64,000 nt of DNA from Luteipulveratus mongoliensis (GCF_001190945.1 NZ_CP011112.1:5022001-5086000), one strand, 5' to 3'; counted from the first letter of the stretch, positions 36,854-46,668 are shown. Numbers and translations: made by a program. Notes: generated from the letters alone by a model not told the origin.

Positions 36854-37480
36854 TCACGCTGTCTGCCGTCCCAGCGCGATGGTGACGGCCAGATCGCAGA
36901 GCTGATCCATCACCCTCTCGGGATCGCCGTCGTGCCGGAGGCTCCAGTCGTGGACAACGACGTTGGCCGCCCCGATCACGGCGAGAGCGACGAATCGGTA
37001 GTCCTGGCGCGGCAATTCACCGGACTCGACTGCGTCGGCGGTCTCACGCTCGAAGGTCTCGACGATCCCAGCCCGGAACGACAGGCGTAGCTCCTCCACC
37101 CGAGGGCTCACCCCGACGACGGCGACGAAGGCGACGTTGGCGACGCGCGGATCCTGCAGCGGGTTGGCCAGGTAGGCGCGGATGGCCGCCGGGATCCGCT
37201 CAAGGGCCGGCGCGCCCTGCGTGCTGGCAAGCGACTCGCCGACATTGATCAGCGACTCGGTCGTCAGCCGCGTGTAGAGGTCGATCAGGAGATCTTCCTT
37301 GCCGGGGTACTGCTCGTAGAAGTGGCGGGTCGAGACGTTCGACAGCGCGCAGAGCCGGCTGATCGTGGTGGGGGCGTAGCCGTCCTGGGAGAAGAGCTCT
37401 ATCGCCGCGGCATGCAGGCGTTCGCGCCGCTCCGTCGAGCGCTCGTCGGCCGTACGACCGGCGTACCGACGCTCAGTCAT
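36854..37480 (-). CDS. TetR-family regulator
   Basis: This protein has 208 residues from the ATG at 37480, chosen for the AAGGGG 5 nt upstream. The N-terminal domain has a TetR helix-turn-helix (AAIELFSQDGYAPTTISRL, then VSTRHFYEQYPGKEDLL). The C-terminal ligand domain is of TetR type with no diagnostic features. It is divergent from the acyl-CoA synthetase gene across 86 bp, so it very likely represses that gene in response to an acyl ligand. Confidence 0.9.
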   Translation of the reverse strand: MTERRYAGRTADERSTERRERLHAAAIELFSQDGYAPTTISRLCALSNVSTRHFYEQYPGKEDLLIDLYTRLTTESLINVGESLASTQGAPALERIPAAIRAYLANPLQDPRVANVAFVAVVGVSPRVEELRLSFRAGIVETFERETADAVESGELPRQDYRFVALAVIGAANVVVHDWSLRHDGDPERVMDQLCDLAVTIALGRQTA

Positions 37481-37566
37481 CAGCACCCCTTGTCCTTGGG
37501 AGTGACCCACTGTACGGTCAGTCAGGATCCTATCTAAAACGATGGATTTTCTCTTTAGGTGGTCCG

Positions 37567-39186
37567 ATGCCTCACCTCCTCCGCGGCGTCCGCGTGCTGC
37601 AGTCCGCCGGTCTGATCGAGATGGGTCGACCGCGCCAGCTGTTGTACGCCTCCCGAGCCACTCGCTCGCTCGGCGCCATCGCCGGTGCGTGCGCCGCGTC
37701 AGCGCGACGAGACCCCGACCGGGCGGCGATCATCGACGACGAGGGCGCGACGACGTACGCCGAGCTCGATGCCCGTACGACCGCCCTGGCCCGTGCCTGG
37801 CTGGCCAACGGACTCAGCATCGAGACCACGGTCGGCGTGCTGTGCCGAGATCACCGCCAGGCCGTCGAAGCGATGGTCGCGGTCGGCAAGCTCGGTGGGC
37901 GGCTGGTCCTGCTCAACACCGGCTTCAGCGGGCCCCAGCTGGCCGATGTGGCCCGGCGCGAGGGGGTCGATGTGCTGGTGGCCGACGCCGACCTCGCCCC
38001 GCAGCTCGATGGTCTCGAGAGGCATATTCCGACGTATGTCGCATACGGCGAGGTCGACGGCATGCCCTCGACGTGCGACCTGATCGAACGCGAATCTCTT
38101 TGCGATGCAGTCGAATCCGTCCCGTGGCCGAAGACCAACCGTGGCTTCGTCCTGCTCACCGGTGGCACGACCGGTACGCCCAAGGGCGCCCCGCGTACGG
38201 TCCGGTCGCCTCTCGTTGCGGCGCAGTTTCTCGAGCGGATCCCGATGCGTCGAGGTGACGTCGTCCTCGTCGCCGCCCCGATCTTCCACGGCACGGGCAT
38301 GTCGCAGTTCACCATCGCGTTCGCGCTGGGCTGCACGGTCGTTCTGCGCCGCCGGTTCGATGCGGCGGGCACCATGCGCGCGATGCGTGCGCACCAGGTC
38401 ACGATGCTGGTCGCGGTGCCGACGATGCTGCAGCGGATCGTGGCCTTCGAGGAGGGGCAGCTGCGCAGGGCGCTCCCGAGTCTGCGCGTCATTCTCAGCG
38501 CCGGGGCGCCGCTTACAGCCGGCCTCGGCGAACGGGTGGTCGAGCGGTTCGGGCCGGTGCTGCACAACCTCTACGGGTGTACCGAGGTGGCACTCGCCAC
38601 GATCGCAACCGCAGAGGACTGGACGGCCGCTCCCGGGACGGTCGGCCGCCCACCGACCGGCGTAGTCGTACGGATCGTCGATGACCAGGACCAGGTCATC
38701 ACGCGGCCCGACGTCTCCGGCCGGATCTTCGTCGGCAACCCGCTGGCGTTCGACGGCTACAGCGGAGGCGGCACCAAGCCGCAGCTCGAAGGGCTGCTCG
38801 GGACGGGCGACCTGGGGCACTGGGATGCCGATGGTCGGCTGTTCGTCGACGGTCGGGACGACGACATGATCGTGTCGGGCGGCGAGAACGTCTTCGCCGG
38901 TGAGATCGACGACCTGGTGTCAGCGATGCCGGGCGTGGTCGAGGTCGCCACGATCGGGGTCCCGGACGAGGAGTTCGGCCAACGACTCCGGGTCTACCTG
39001 GTCCGCGAGGACGACCATCCGACGGAGGACGAAGTCAAGGAAGCCGTACGCGTTCGGCTCGCCAGGTTCAAGGTCCCGCGGGAGGTCATGGTCGTTGATG
39101 ACATCCCCTATACCGCCACTGGCAAGGTCGCGCGCGGGATGCTGATCAAGCAGGCCGTCCGCAGCCACCGTTCGACCGAGGAGTGA
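37567..39186 (+). CDS. Acyl-CoA synthetase (AMP-forming)
   Basis: This 539-residue ANL-superfamily enzyme has the phosphate loop LLTGGTTGTPKG at 197-208. It also has NLYGCTEVA, the TGDLGHWDADGRLFVDGRDDD hinge region (quoted in part: GDLGHWDADGRLFV) and the C-terminal catalytic Lys in YTATGKVARG. It activates a carboxylic acid, probably medium- to long-chain, by adenylation and thioesterification to CoA. The N-terminal Arg-rich extension resembles mycobacterial FadD-type enzymes. The secreted lipase gene downstream suggests use of released fatty acids. Confidence 0.92.
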   Translation: MPHLLRGVRVLQSAGLIEMGRPRQLLYASRATRSLGAIAGACAASARRDPDRAAIIDDEGATTYAELDARTTALARAWLANGLSIETTVGVLCRDHRQAVEAMVAVGKLGGRLVLLNTGFSGPQLADVARREGVDVLVADADLAPQLDGLERHIPTYVAYGEVDGMPSTCDLIERESLCDAVESVPWPKTNRGFVLLTGGTTGTPKGAPRTVRSPLVAAQFLERIPMRRGDVVLVAAPIFHGTGMSQFTIAFALGCTVVLRRRFDAAGTMRAMRAHQVTMLVAVPTMLQRIVAFEEGQLRRALPSLRVILSAGAPLTAGLGERVVERFGPVLHNLYGCTEVALATIATAEDWTAAPGTVGRPPTGVVVRIVDDQDQVITRPDVSGRIFVGNPLAFDGYSGGGTKPQLEGLLGTGDLGHWDADGRLFVDGRDDDMIVSGGENVFAGEIDDLVSAMPGVVEVATIGVPDEEFGQRLRVYLVREDDHPTEDEVKEAVRVRLARFKVPREVMVVDDIPYTATGKVARGMLIKQAVRSHRSTEE

Positions 39187-39227
39187 GCCCGAGCCTCCCC
39201 GCTCAGGCCCGAACGATTGGAGTAGAG

Positions 39228-40460
39228 ATGATCCACCGCACAAGGCCATCGAGCCGGCTCTTGCTGGTGCTCCTGGTGATCGCGTCGTTCGCGGCTGCCC
39301 TCGCCCTCTCGCCATCCCCTGCCCAGGCCGCCTCATCCAGTACGCCTGCTGCCGCTGATCCCCCGCTGGTGCCGCCGAAGGACGACCCGTTCTACCAACC
39401 GCCTTCCGGCTACGAGCAGCGCGAGCCCGGAACGGTCCTGCGCAAGCGCGAGATCAGCGCGTACACGTACGGCATCAAGGTGCCGGCGAAGGCGTACCAG
39501 ATCCTGGTGCGCAGCACCGATGCTCACGGCAAGGCGATCGCCAACGTGAGCACCGTGTTCGTCCCGTTGACTCCCCCGATCGGCCAACGCAATCTGCTGT
39601 CGTTCCAGATCGCGACGGACAGCCTTGGTACGCAATGCAATCCGTCGTACCGACTCCGTCAGGGGCTGGAGAAGGAAGTCACGGGAATCTACACCGCGCT
39701 CAGCGCAGGCTGGGCTGCGGTCATCACGGACTACCAGGGCCCGAAGATGGCCTGGACTGCTGGCAGGGTCGCCGGCCATTCGGTACTCGACGGCATCCGC
39801 GGCACGCTCCGGCTGCCCGAGGCCGGCCTCACACCCACGACTCCCGTTGGTGCGTGGGGATACTCGGGCGGCGGCCAGGCGACAGCGTGGGCTGCCCAGC
39901 TGCACCCGACGTACGCGCCCGAGCTGAACGTGAAGGGCTTCGCAGCCGGAGCCTTCCCAGGCGACATCAAGCTGACGCTCAAGGGTCTGGACGGTGGCCC
40001 GTTCGCCGGCTTCGTGGTCGGCGGCGGCTTCGGCCTCATCCGCGAATACCCAGCACTGCAAGGCCTGTTGAGCGACGCCGGCCGCAAGGAGGCCGCGCGT
40101 GTCGGCGACCTCTGCCAGATCGCCCTGGTCGCGTCGAACCCGTTCGCCAAGCTCAGCCCGCTCCTGACCGTCGACCCGTACACCGACCCCACGACCAACG
40201 CAGTCTTCGCGGACAACCGCATCGGTGGCCAGGCTCCGACGGCACCGGTGCTCATCCAGCAGTCCGCGCTCGACGAGATCATCCGCCCCGAGTTCAACCA
40301 GGGCTCCTACCGCGACTGGTGCGCCGGCGGCGCGACGGTCGAGTACCGGTTGACCTACGTGCCCGGACACGTCGGGTACGCCCTCGGCAGCATCCCGGGT
40401 GCGTTCGCCTGGCTGACCGATCGGTTCGCGGGCAAGCCGGCCAAAAGCACCTGCGGCTGA
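39228..40460 (+). CDS. Secreted LIP-family triacylglycerol lipase
   Basis: This protein has 410 residues from the ATG at 39228 (GGAG 9 nt upstream). A Sec signal peptide ends at AQA near residue 34. The alpha/beta-hydrolase nucleophile is Ser213 in WGYSGGGQAT; a DYQGPK segment, a late DEIIRPEF region and VPGHVGYA (likely catalytic His) follow the order seen in LIP lipases. Four Cys could form disulfides. It probably hydrolyses lipids outside the cell and supplies the acyl-CoA synthetase. Confidence 0.9.
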   Translation: MIHRTRPSSRLLLVLLVIASFAAALALSPSPAQAASSSTPAAADPPLVPPKDDPFYQPPSGYEQREPGTVLRKREISAYTYGIKVPAKAYQILVRSTDAHGKAIANVSTVFVPLTPPIGQRNLLSFQIATDSLGTQCNPSYRLRQGLEKEVTGIYTALSAGWAAVITDYQGPKMAWTAGRVAGHSVLDGIRGTLRLPEAGLTPTTPVGAWGYSGGGQATAWAAQLHPTYAPELNVKGFAAGAFPGDIKLTLKGLDGGPFAGFVVGGGFGLIREYPALQGLLSDAGRKEAARVGDLCQIALVASNPFAKLSPLLTVDPYTDPTTNAVFADNRIGGQAPTAPVLIQQSALDEIIRPEFNQGSYRDWCAGGATVEYRLTYVPGHVGYALGSIPGAFAWLTDRFAGKPAKSTCG

Positions 40461-40483
40461 GCGGTGCGCGCGACGATGACTGC

Positions 40484-40903
40484 ATGACCACCGAAGACGG
40501 CCCGGTTCGCCAGATGCGCGTCGTCGTGGAGGCCGCTGACTACGACGAGGCGGTCGCGTTCTACCGCGACGTCCTCGGTTCCGTCGAGGAGCTGCAGATC
40601 CACGGCGACGACGGCGAGAAGGTCACCATCCTCGACGTGGGGCGAGCAACGCTCGAGATCTCCAACCCGGCTCAGGTCGACATGATCGACCGCGTCGAGG
40701 TCGGCCACCGGGTGAGCCCGCACATCAGGGTCGCCTTCGAGGTCGGCGACGCTACGGAGGCGACCGATCGGCTGGTCCGGGCCGGCGCCGTGCTTGTCGC
40801 ACCTCCGACGCGCACGCCATGGAACTCCGTCAACGCGCGGTTGAACGGCCCGGCCGGGCTCCAGCTCACGCTGTTCGAGGAGCCGACCACACGGTCATCC
40901 TGA
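40484..40903 (+). CDS. VOC (glyoxalase/dioxygenase) family protein
   Basis: This 139-residue single VOC module has two beta-alpha-beta-beta-beta halves (VVVEAADYDEAVAFYRDVLG, then VAFEVGDATEATDRLVRAGA). The end, TPWNSVNARLNGPAGLQLTLFE, includes the usual metal-site Glu. Such proteins range from glyoxalases to drug-binding and lyase enzymes; the substrate is not predictable. It converges with the siderophore operon, 10 bp away. Confidence 0.85.
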   Translation: MTTEDGPVRQMRVVVEAADYDEAVAFYRDVLGSVEELQIHGDDGEKVTILDVGRATLEISNPAQVDMIDRVEVGHRVSPHIRVAFEVGDATEATDRLVRAGAVLVAPPTRTPWNSVNARLNGPAGLQLTLFEEPTTRSS

Positions 40904-40913
40904 GCGATCGTGC

Positions 40914-42080
40914 CTACGCACCGGACAGGTAGCGGACCGTCGGGTGTGGGTGCATGAGGAAGTCGTGGTGGCTGATGTTCCACGCGTAAGCCCCCGCCAT
41001 CGACAGCACGACGCGATCCCCCAGCCCGGCGCCCTGTAGCGGCGCATGACGGGAGAGCACATCCTTCGGCGTACACAGCTGACCGACGAGCTGTGCTGTC
41101 TGCCCGTGGACCCGTGGCTCCGTCGATCCCGACATGGGTACGACCTGTGCCGGCTGGTCATGGCCCCGGGCTGCGGGAGTGCGCAGATGGTGCGTGCCCC
41201 CGCGCACGATCACGAACTCCTCGCCATGACTCTCCTTCACGTCGAGGACCTCGGTCACGTAGTGCCCGCACGGCGCGGTGATCGCCCGCCCGGGCTCGAT
41301 CCGCAAGATGCGCTCCCCGACCTGCAGCTGGCCGATGCGGGACGCCCAGTCCGCCCAGTCGAAGCCGCCATCCACGCTGGCGTAGTCAACGGCCATGCCG
41401 CCGCCGAGGTTGACCTCGCCCGGAGCCAGCCGGAAGTCTCGCTCCAGCTGGGCAACAGTCCGTATAGCGGATGCGGCAACAGCGGCGTGCCCTGCCGGGT
41501 CCAGGCCAGAGGCGACGTGGAAGTGAAATCCCTTCAGCCGCAACGAAGTCAGCCCCGAGAGCCGTGCCAGACAGCGCTCGACGTCAGGCAGCTCCATCCC
41601 GAACGGCGTCGCTCGCCCACCCATCGCGAGCGGCAAGGCGTCGAGCCCCGTGGGCGCCTCTGGAGGATTGATCCGAAGCAGCACATCGACGACCCGCCCC
41701 TCCGTATCGGCGACCTCGGCCAGGCGCCCCAGCTCAGTGACGCTCTCGACATGAACGCGATGTGCACCGAGCCGCACCGCCGTCGTGAGGTCGTCCTTCG
41801 ACTTGCCGGGCCCGCCGACCGCCAGCCGACCGTGCGGCACGACCTGCGCGACGTGCGCCGTCTCACCAGCGGACGAGGTCTCGAAGCCGTCGACGTGATC
41901 GGCCAGGGTCCGGAGCAGCTCGGCGTCAGGGTTGGCCTTGGCGGCGTAGTAGAGCTCGACGCCAGGTGGCAGGGTCCGCCTCACCTGCTCGGCCCGAGCC
42001 CGCAATCCGTCCAGATCGTAGATGTAGCAAGGTAATTCGCCTTCGTCGATAGCAGCGGCGAGGTCGAGGACCGCACTCAC
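40914..42080 (-). CDS. Type III PLP decarboxylase of the siderophore operon (PvsE-like)
   Basis: This protein has 388 residues; GTG 42080 overlaps the stop of the preceding synthetase (GTGA). The alanine-racemase-like barrel has the PLP Lys48 in YYAAKANP, FHFHVASG and the phosphate-binding NLGGGMA. The C-terminal part has the active-site Cys in GQLCTPKDVL. The family includes ornithine, arginine and diaminopimelate decarboxylases and the siderophore enzymes PvsE and SbnH, which decarboxylate an amino acid attached to citrate. As last gene behind two NIS synthetases it fits the PvsE role. Confidence 0.88.
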   Translation of the reverse strand: MSAVLDLAAAIDEGELPCYIYDLDGLRARAEQVRRTLPPGVELYYAAKANPDAELLRTLADHVDGFETSSAGETAHVAQVVPHGRLAVGGPGKSKDDLTTAVRLGAHRVHVESVTELGRLAEVADTEGRVVDVLLRINPPEAPTGLDALPLAMGGRATPFGMELPDVERCLARLSGLTSLRLKGFHFHVASGLDPAGHAAVAASAIRTVAQLERDFRLAPGEVNLGGGMAVDYASVDGGFDWADWASRIGQLQVGERILRIEPGRAITAPCGHYVTEVLDVKESHGEEFVIVRGGTHHLRTPAARGHDQPAQVVPMSGSTEPRVHGQTAQLVGQLCTPKDVLSRHAPLQGAGLGDRVVLSMAGAYAWNISHHDFLMHPHPTVRYLSGA

Positions 42081-43747
42081 GCCGACACCATGGCGCGAGA
42101 CGCGTGGTGCGCCGCCAAGGGCATGACGACCGGCACATAGTCCGCTGCACGGTCCGCTCGCCGACGCCAACGGACCAGCAGGTTGGACTTCGCCGGCACG
42201 GATGCGCCATCGAGCAGCGCACGGATCTCATGGCTTCCTGACCCGGAGGCGCACCGGCCGAGCTCTTCGCGCACCTGCGCCCACAGCGCGCCCTCGTCGC
42301 AGCCGAGATCCGCGAGCGCGCCGACGAACTCGGACAGGTTGTTCACCATCAGGCAGTACGCGACGCGCTGCCAACCCGCGCGGTCGTCGTACACGAGCCT
42401 GGACGCCGTCACCGGGTCGACCGACTGCAGCCGATCACGCCAGCGCGGCAGGAGCTTGACGCCTTCGAGGTCTCGCAGGAAGACCTGGACGGGCATGCCG
42501 TCAGCGGCCACACCGACGACGACGTTCTGCAGGTGCGGCTCGGTGACGATGCCGTGAGCGGTGTAGGCCTCGATCACATAGGGCACGAGCAGGCGAAGGT
42601 AGCGCTCCCACCACTCGTGACCGCGCTGCGCATCCGTGACGGCGGCCAGCTGTCCGGCCGGTCCGGTGTGCTCGGCCGCGAGAGTGGCCGCCACGAGCGG
42701 CGTCACGCCGGGCTCCAGCACGTCGTCCAGACCCTCTCGTACGATCAGCCCCAGGTCGGCGATCACCCCAGGGTCGTCATCGAACTGCGCACTGCGCCAA
42801 CCGGTTTCGCGCAGGAAGTGGACCCCCGACGGTCCAAGATCGGCCAACGTGTCGCCGATCAGCTCATCGAGGTGCATGGCGCCGGTGAGCTCGTACGGCG
42901 CATGCCGTCGGACACAGTTGGTGATGCGCACTCCGAGACTGAACTTCACGAAGTGCTGGGGACCCAGCAGAGTGCGTACGGAGCTGGTCGGATCGTGATC
43001 GGCCGGCCCCTGACCGAGATCGCGAATAGCACGGGAGCGCAACAGGTCTCGCACGTGAGGCGAGTGCCGGATCCGTTGCCACTGCCAGGGATGCACCGGA
43101 TGCGCCACGCGTCCGTGGCCCGGATCGGGACCACCGGCGAGTGCCGAACGACTGACCTGCGCGCCACCACGCGCGTCCGCGCCGATGGCTGCCTCAGCGG
43201 GAATCGCCAGCCAACGCAGGCCGATGCGCGGTGCCGCCTCGGGCGCGAACCTGGCCCAGCTCTCCTCGTCCTCATCCCGTGACTTCGGCGTCGGGTGCCA
43301 ACGGTGCCCGGCCCAGAGTGCCTGCTCGGACGCCAGGTACGCCTGGCGTACGGTCACCGCCGGCCGGCGCACACGGTCGATGACCGCTCGGTGCGCACGC
43401 GTGCTGCCGAGGACAGACTCTCGCAGCTGCTCCGCGAACTCCGAATTTCGGACGCCCGTCACGACCGTCAGCTCCGCGGCGACCAGCTCGCCAAGACCCG
43501 CTGCGTCGACGGCCGACCAGCGCCGCGCGTCGACACGTTCGACGGGGCCGATGAAACGGTGGTTGTCCGTGTGGCTGCGACGGGCCAGCCGAACGCGCAG
43601 GCGTTGGCCGGTGCGAGGTAGACAGACCAGCAGGTGCTCGGACGTGAGGTCGACCTGATGGTCCGGCGCGGCCACCTCGCGCACGAAGGTCCGCAGCAGA
43701 GTCTGCGCCGCCACATCGTCGATCACCACGTCGGTCAGAGCGGTCAT
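42077..43747 (-). CDS. NIS siderophore synthetase, IucA/IucC family (PvsD-like)
   Basis: This 556-residue protein shows NIS family hallmarks: AHPVHPWQWQ, SSVRTLLGPQHFVKFSLGVR followed by ITNCVRR, HLQNVVVG and a FLRDLEGVKL active-site strand. It adenylates a carboxylate (citrate or a ketoglutarate-type acid) and joins it to an amine or alcohol. The order downstream of another NIS gene and before the PLP decarboxylase equals PvsD in the vibrioferrin operon. There is a 99-bp gap upstream, which may hold an internal promoter. Confidence 0.92.
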   Translation of the reverse strand: MTALTDVVIDDVAAQTLLRTFVREVAAPDHQVDLTSEHLLVCLPRTGQRLRVRLARRSHTDNHRFIGPVERVDARRWSAVDAAGLGELVAAELTVVTGVRNSEFAEQLRESVLGSTRAHRAVIDRVRRPAVTVRQAYLASEQALWAGHRWHPTPKSRDEDEESWARFAPEAAPRIGLRWLAIPAEAAIGADARGGAQVSRSALAGGPDPGHGRVAHPVHPWQWQRIRHSPHVRDLLRSRAIRDLGQGPADHDPTSSVRTLLGPQHFVKFSLGVRITNCVRRHAPYELTGAMHLDELIGDTLADLGPSGVHFLRETGWRSAQFDDDPGVIADLGLIVREGLDDVLEPGVTPLVAATLAAEHTGPAGQLAAVTDAQRGHEWWERYLRLLVPYVIEAYTAHGIVTEPHLQNVVVGVAADGMPVQVFLRDLEGVKLLPRWRDRLQSVDPVTASRLVYDDRAGWQRVAYCLMVNNLSEFVGALADLGCDEGALWAQVREELGRCASGSGSHEIRALLDGASVPAKSNLLVRWRRRADRAADYVPVVMPLAAHHASRAMVSA

Positions 43748-43846
43748 GGGTGCTCCAAATCGTGGACAACGGGTTGCGGTGACACGTGAACAGCGTTGCG
43801 AACAATGACGATTGCGATCACTGTGTCGCGGCGGCTTAGGCCATCC

Positions 43847-45466
43847 TTACACCGTACGCAGGTAGTTGGGCCCGTCGACGTAGCACTTGTTGATGTCACT
43901 CGCGCCCGAGCGCTCCTTGCTCAGCAGAGTGCCCGCCGTCACCATCGCCTTGACCGGCCATCGCCGTGCGTCGAGGACGTCGCGCCGCAGCTCCTGGGCG
44001 ATGTCGGGATCGTCCACCACGTCGATCGCTCCGCTCAGCGCGTCTCGCACCGTCCGCAGCAGCTGCACGCGGTCGGCGACACCGGCGTCGGCCAGCGCGA
44101 CGGCCAGCTGACCAGCGACCAGATGGACGCTGATCGTGACGAACAGATCCCGCAGCGGGCCCGCTCGGTCGACCACGATGCGCCCGTCGTCGAAGTCGTC
44201 GACGCAACCCTGCAGTGCCACCGGGAGCCGGCCGGGCAGCACCCTGAGCCCGTCGTTGTCCTTCAGCAGCAGTCGCATCGGCTGGCCCTGCGATGTCACC
44301 AGCGCGATGTTCTGCTGATGGGCCTCCAAGGCGACGCCGCGCTCGTACAGCCAGGTGGCCAGTCCCACGACCAGGCCGCAGACCCTCGCGAAGACCTCGT
44401 GAGCCGTACAGCCCAGCTCACGCGCGAGCCCCTCCACGACCAGCTCACTGTCGAACCGGGAGGCAGGAAGGGCAGCGAGGGGCGTGACGGTCGTACCAGT
44501 TGGAACATCCGGGAGGCGACGAATCAAGACCGCCGCGTCCGCCCGACCCAGATGCGCGTACGTCTGCTCGTCGGCGTGCAGGATCAGCGAGCTCCACCGC
44601 GGGTCGTCGGCGACCAGCGCGCGGACGAGTCGCTCCCCCACCGCGCCGTCGACCAGGCTGCCCGGCTTGATCGACCGCACGTTGCGCGCTCCGAGTGACG
44701 CCGTGGGCAGCGGCAGCTTGAGCGCGTAGCGCGGGTCAGCACAGACGGACACGGTCCGCATCGACAGCGTCGCCACCACCTCCACCTCCTCTGCGGGGAG
44801 CAGCGATCCCGCGAGATCCCCCAACCGAGGCGCCATCAGCGGATGAACAGGCAGGTGCAGATGCCCCGGATCGCTCGACGGCCACCACGTGGGCACATCC
44901 TTCAGAGTCCCCTGCACGTCGCCCGCAGGGACCCGCAGCCACCGCAGCGCAAACCGGGCGAGCGACTCCGGCCCGTAGCGGTCGACCTCGTCTGCAGACA
45001 GGCCGAGCCTGGCGGTCCCGGTCGGATAGACCGGGTGCCCGAGATGAGCTGCGGCCGACTCGAGTGGGAGCGTGGCGGCGTACGGATCGGTGTCGTACGC
45101 CGGCCGCTCGCCTCGGGTGCGCGCGACCGAGCGGCGTGCCGGGAGCGCTTCGTCGGCCGTGAGCGCGGCGGCACACTCCTGCCGCCAGCTGGCGAAGCCC
45201 TCGGCATCGACCGGGTCGACCAGCCGCTCCAAGCGACCCAGCACCGCGTCCAGTCCGGAGACCGTCACCCCCGCGTCGGCAAGGACGGGCTCGACCACCG
45301 TCCAGTCGCTCACGCAGCCGGGCCGAACTCGTACGGCCAGGTCGCCTCTCGGCGCGTGCAACCAGTGGCCATCGATCAGCCTGCCCTCGGTGCGCCAGCC
45401 CCACACGTCCTCGCGCAGCACGGCGTCGAGCAGACGGTGCACCAGGGCGCTCTCCGCCGACGTCAT
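43847..45466 (-). CDS. NIS siderophore synthetase, IucA/IucC family (PvsB-like)
   Basis: This protein has 539 residues from the ATG at 45466, only 2 nt after the stop of the ATP-grasp gene. It has HLPVHPLMAPR, SMRTVSVCADPRYALKLPL, LEAHQQNIALV and LLLKDNDGLRV, the NIS synthetase order. It belongs to a subgroup distinct from the other synthetase in this operon, as expected if each condenses a different carboxylate and nucleophile. The PvsB assignment comes from operon position. Confidence 0.9.
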   Translation of the reverse strand: MTSAESALVHRLLDAVLREDVWGWRTEGRLIDGHWLHAPRGDLAVRVRPGCVSDWTVVEPVLADAGVTVSGLDAVLGRLERLVDPVDAEGFASWRQECAAALTADEALPARRSVARTRGERPAYDTDPYAATLPLESAAAHLGHPVYPTGTARLGLSADEVDRYGPESLARFALRWLRVPAGDVQGTLKDVPTWWPSSDPGHLHLPVHPLMAPRLGDLAGSLLPAEEVEVVATLSMRTVSVCADPRYALKLPLPTASLGARNVRSIKPGSLVDGAVGERLVRALVADDPRWSSLILHADEQTYAHLGRADAAVLIRRLPDVPTGTTVTPLAALPASRFDSELVVEGLARELGCTAHEVFARVCGLVVGLATWLYERGVALEAHQQNIALVTSQGQPMRLLLKDNDGLRVLPGRLPVALQGCVDDFDDGRIVVDRAGPLRDLFVTISVHLVAGQLAVALADAGVADRVQLLRTVRDALSGAIDVVDDPDIAQELRRDVLDARRWPVKAMVTAGTLLSKERSGASDINKCYVDGPNYLRTV

Positions 45467-45468
45467 GC

Positions 45469-46668
45469 TCAGGCGATCCGCCACTCGTTGTCCGCGACGA
45501 AGCCGGCCACCACGGCATCGACACGCGCCTGGTCGAGTCCACGCGCGCGTACGACACCCAGGAAGTCCCGGTTGGTCATGGTGACGTTGGCCGTGACACC
45601 CAGCTCGCGCAGCGGCCGGTAGGCGAGGGTGACGCCGTCCTCGACACGATCCACCGACCCGGGAGCGCGCACCAAGGTGCCGGACCGTCGGGCACACAGG
45701 TACTCCAGCCGGGCTCGGCCGTCGGTCCGTGTCGGGAGTGCCTCTGGCAGGGCCTCACCACAGTGCACGCCCAGCGCGAGATCGAAGATCGGCACATCGA
45801 TCAGGTCGGGCAGCATCAGGTCACACTGGTCGCCGATGGCCCGGTAGTTGACCTCGATCAGCCGCGCGCGCCCCTCGTGCACCACGAACTCCGTGTGACA
45901 GATCCCGAATCCGACGCCGAGCGCATCGAGCGCCGTGAGGACCTGCGCGACCACCTCCGGGTCGGGCGCGGGGTCGAAGTGCATCCGCTCCTCGATGAAG
46001 TACGGCAGCTTGCCGAGCTCGGTGCAGAATCCGCCGAGGACGTGCCTGCGCTCCCCATCGCCCAGCGTCTCCAGCGTGCGCAGCTCACCCGGCAGGAACT
46101 CCTCGACGACGAGCACCGCACCAGGCCGCCGCCGTCGGATGCTGCTGACACAGGTCGCCAGCGCTCGCTCGTCGGAGCAGAGCTCGACGTCCTCGCTGGC
46201 CACACCCTCGCGCGGCTTGACCACGACGGGAAACGGCATGGGCGACAAGGGAATTGGATCATCGGGGCGCAGCTGCAGCGACCACACCTTGTCAACGCCC
46301 GCGGCGGCCAGGTGCTCCCGCATGAGCGCCTTGTTCTTGACTCGCCACGCCACCCGCCAGTCCTTCCCGGGCAGCCCGAGGAAGTCGGCGACGAGCGCCG
46401 TCTGCATCTGTAGGTGGTCGCTGCCCGAGAAGACGGCGGCCACACGCTGACCGGCCAGCGCCGTGAGCGCTTCACGATGGTCCTCGACCCGGCACTCCAC
46501 GACCGTGACGTGCTCCGCAAGCGGTGTGCCGGCGTACGCCGCCCGGTGCACCTCGGGGTAGGCGGTCAGCAGGATCACCTGGGCTCCGCGACGGACGGCT
46601 GCGGGGAGGAACCCTTCAGTGTTGGAGTCGGTCGGCGTGGTGGCGAGGACGGCTATCTGCGCGCTCAC
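45469..46668 (-). CDS. ATP-grasp ligase of the siderophore operon (PvsA-like)
   Basis: This 399-residue protein has its GTG start at 46668. The ATP-grasp fold is visible as FPVVVKPREGVASEDVELC (adenine/phosphate lid), a VVEEFLPGELR segment and the metal-binding end VHEGRARLIEVNYRAIGDQ. ATP-grasp enzymes form amide or ester bonds through acyl-phosphates. In vibrioferrin biosynthesis PvsA plays this role, attaching an amino acid. As first gene of the operon it precedes two NIS synthetases with minimal gaps. I see no clear iron-box upstream. Confidence 0.88.
   Translation of the reverse strand: MSAQIAVLATTPTDSNTEGFLPAAVRRGAQVILLTAYPEVHRAAYAGTPLAEHVTVVECRVEDHREALTALAGQRVAAVFSGSDHLQMQTALVADFLGLPGKDWRVAWRVKNKALMREHLAAAGVDKVWSLQLRPDDPIPLSPMPFPVVVKPREGVASEDVELCSDERALATCVSSIRRRRPGAVLVVEEFLPGELRTLETLGDGERRHVLGGFCTELGKLPYFIEERMHFDPAPDPEVVAQVLTALDALGVGFGICHTEFVVHEGRARLIEVNYRAIGDQCDLMLPDLIDVPIFDLALGVHCGEALPEALPTRTDGRARLEYLCARRSGTLVRAPGSVDRVEDGVTLAYRPLRELGVTANVTMTNRDFLGVVRARGLDQARVDAVVAGFVADNEWRIA

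Noticed and set aside
43836-43849. TTAGGCCATCCTTA resembling half of an IdeR/DtxR iron box in the siderophore operon
   Set aside because: Only about 11 of 19 positions agree with the consensus, symmetry is poor and it overlaps the stop codon of the upstream synthetase.
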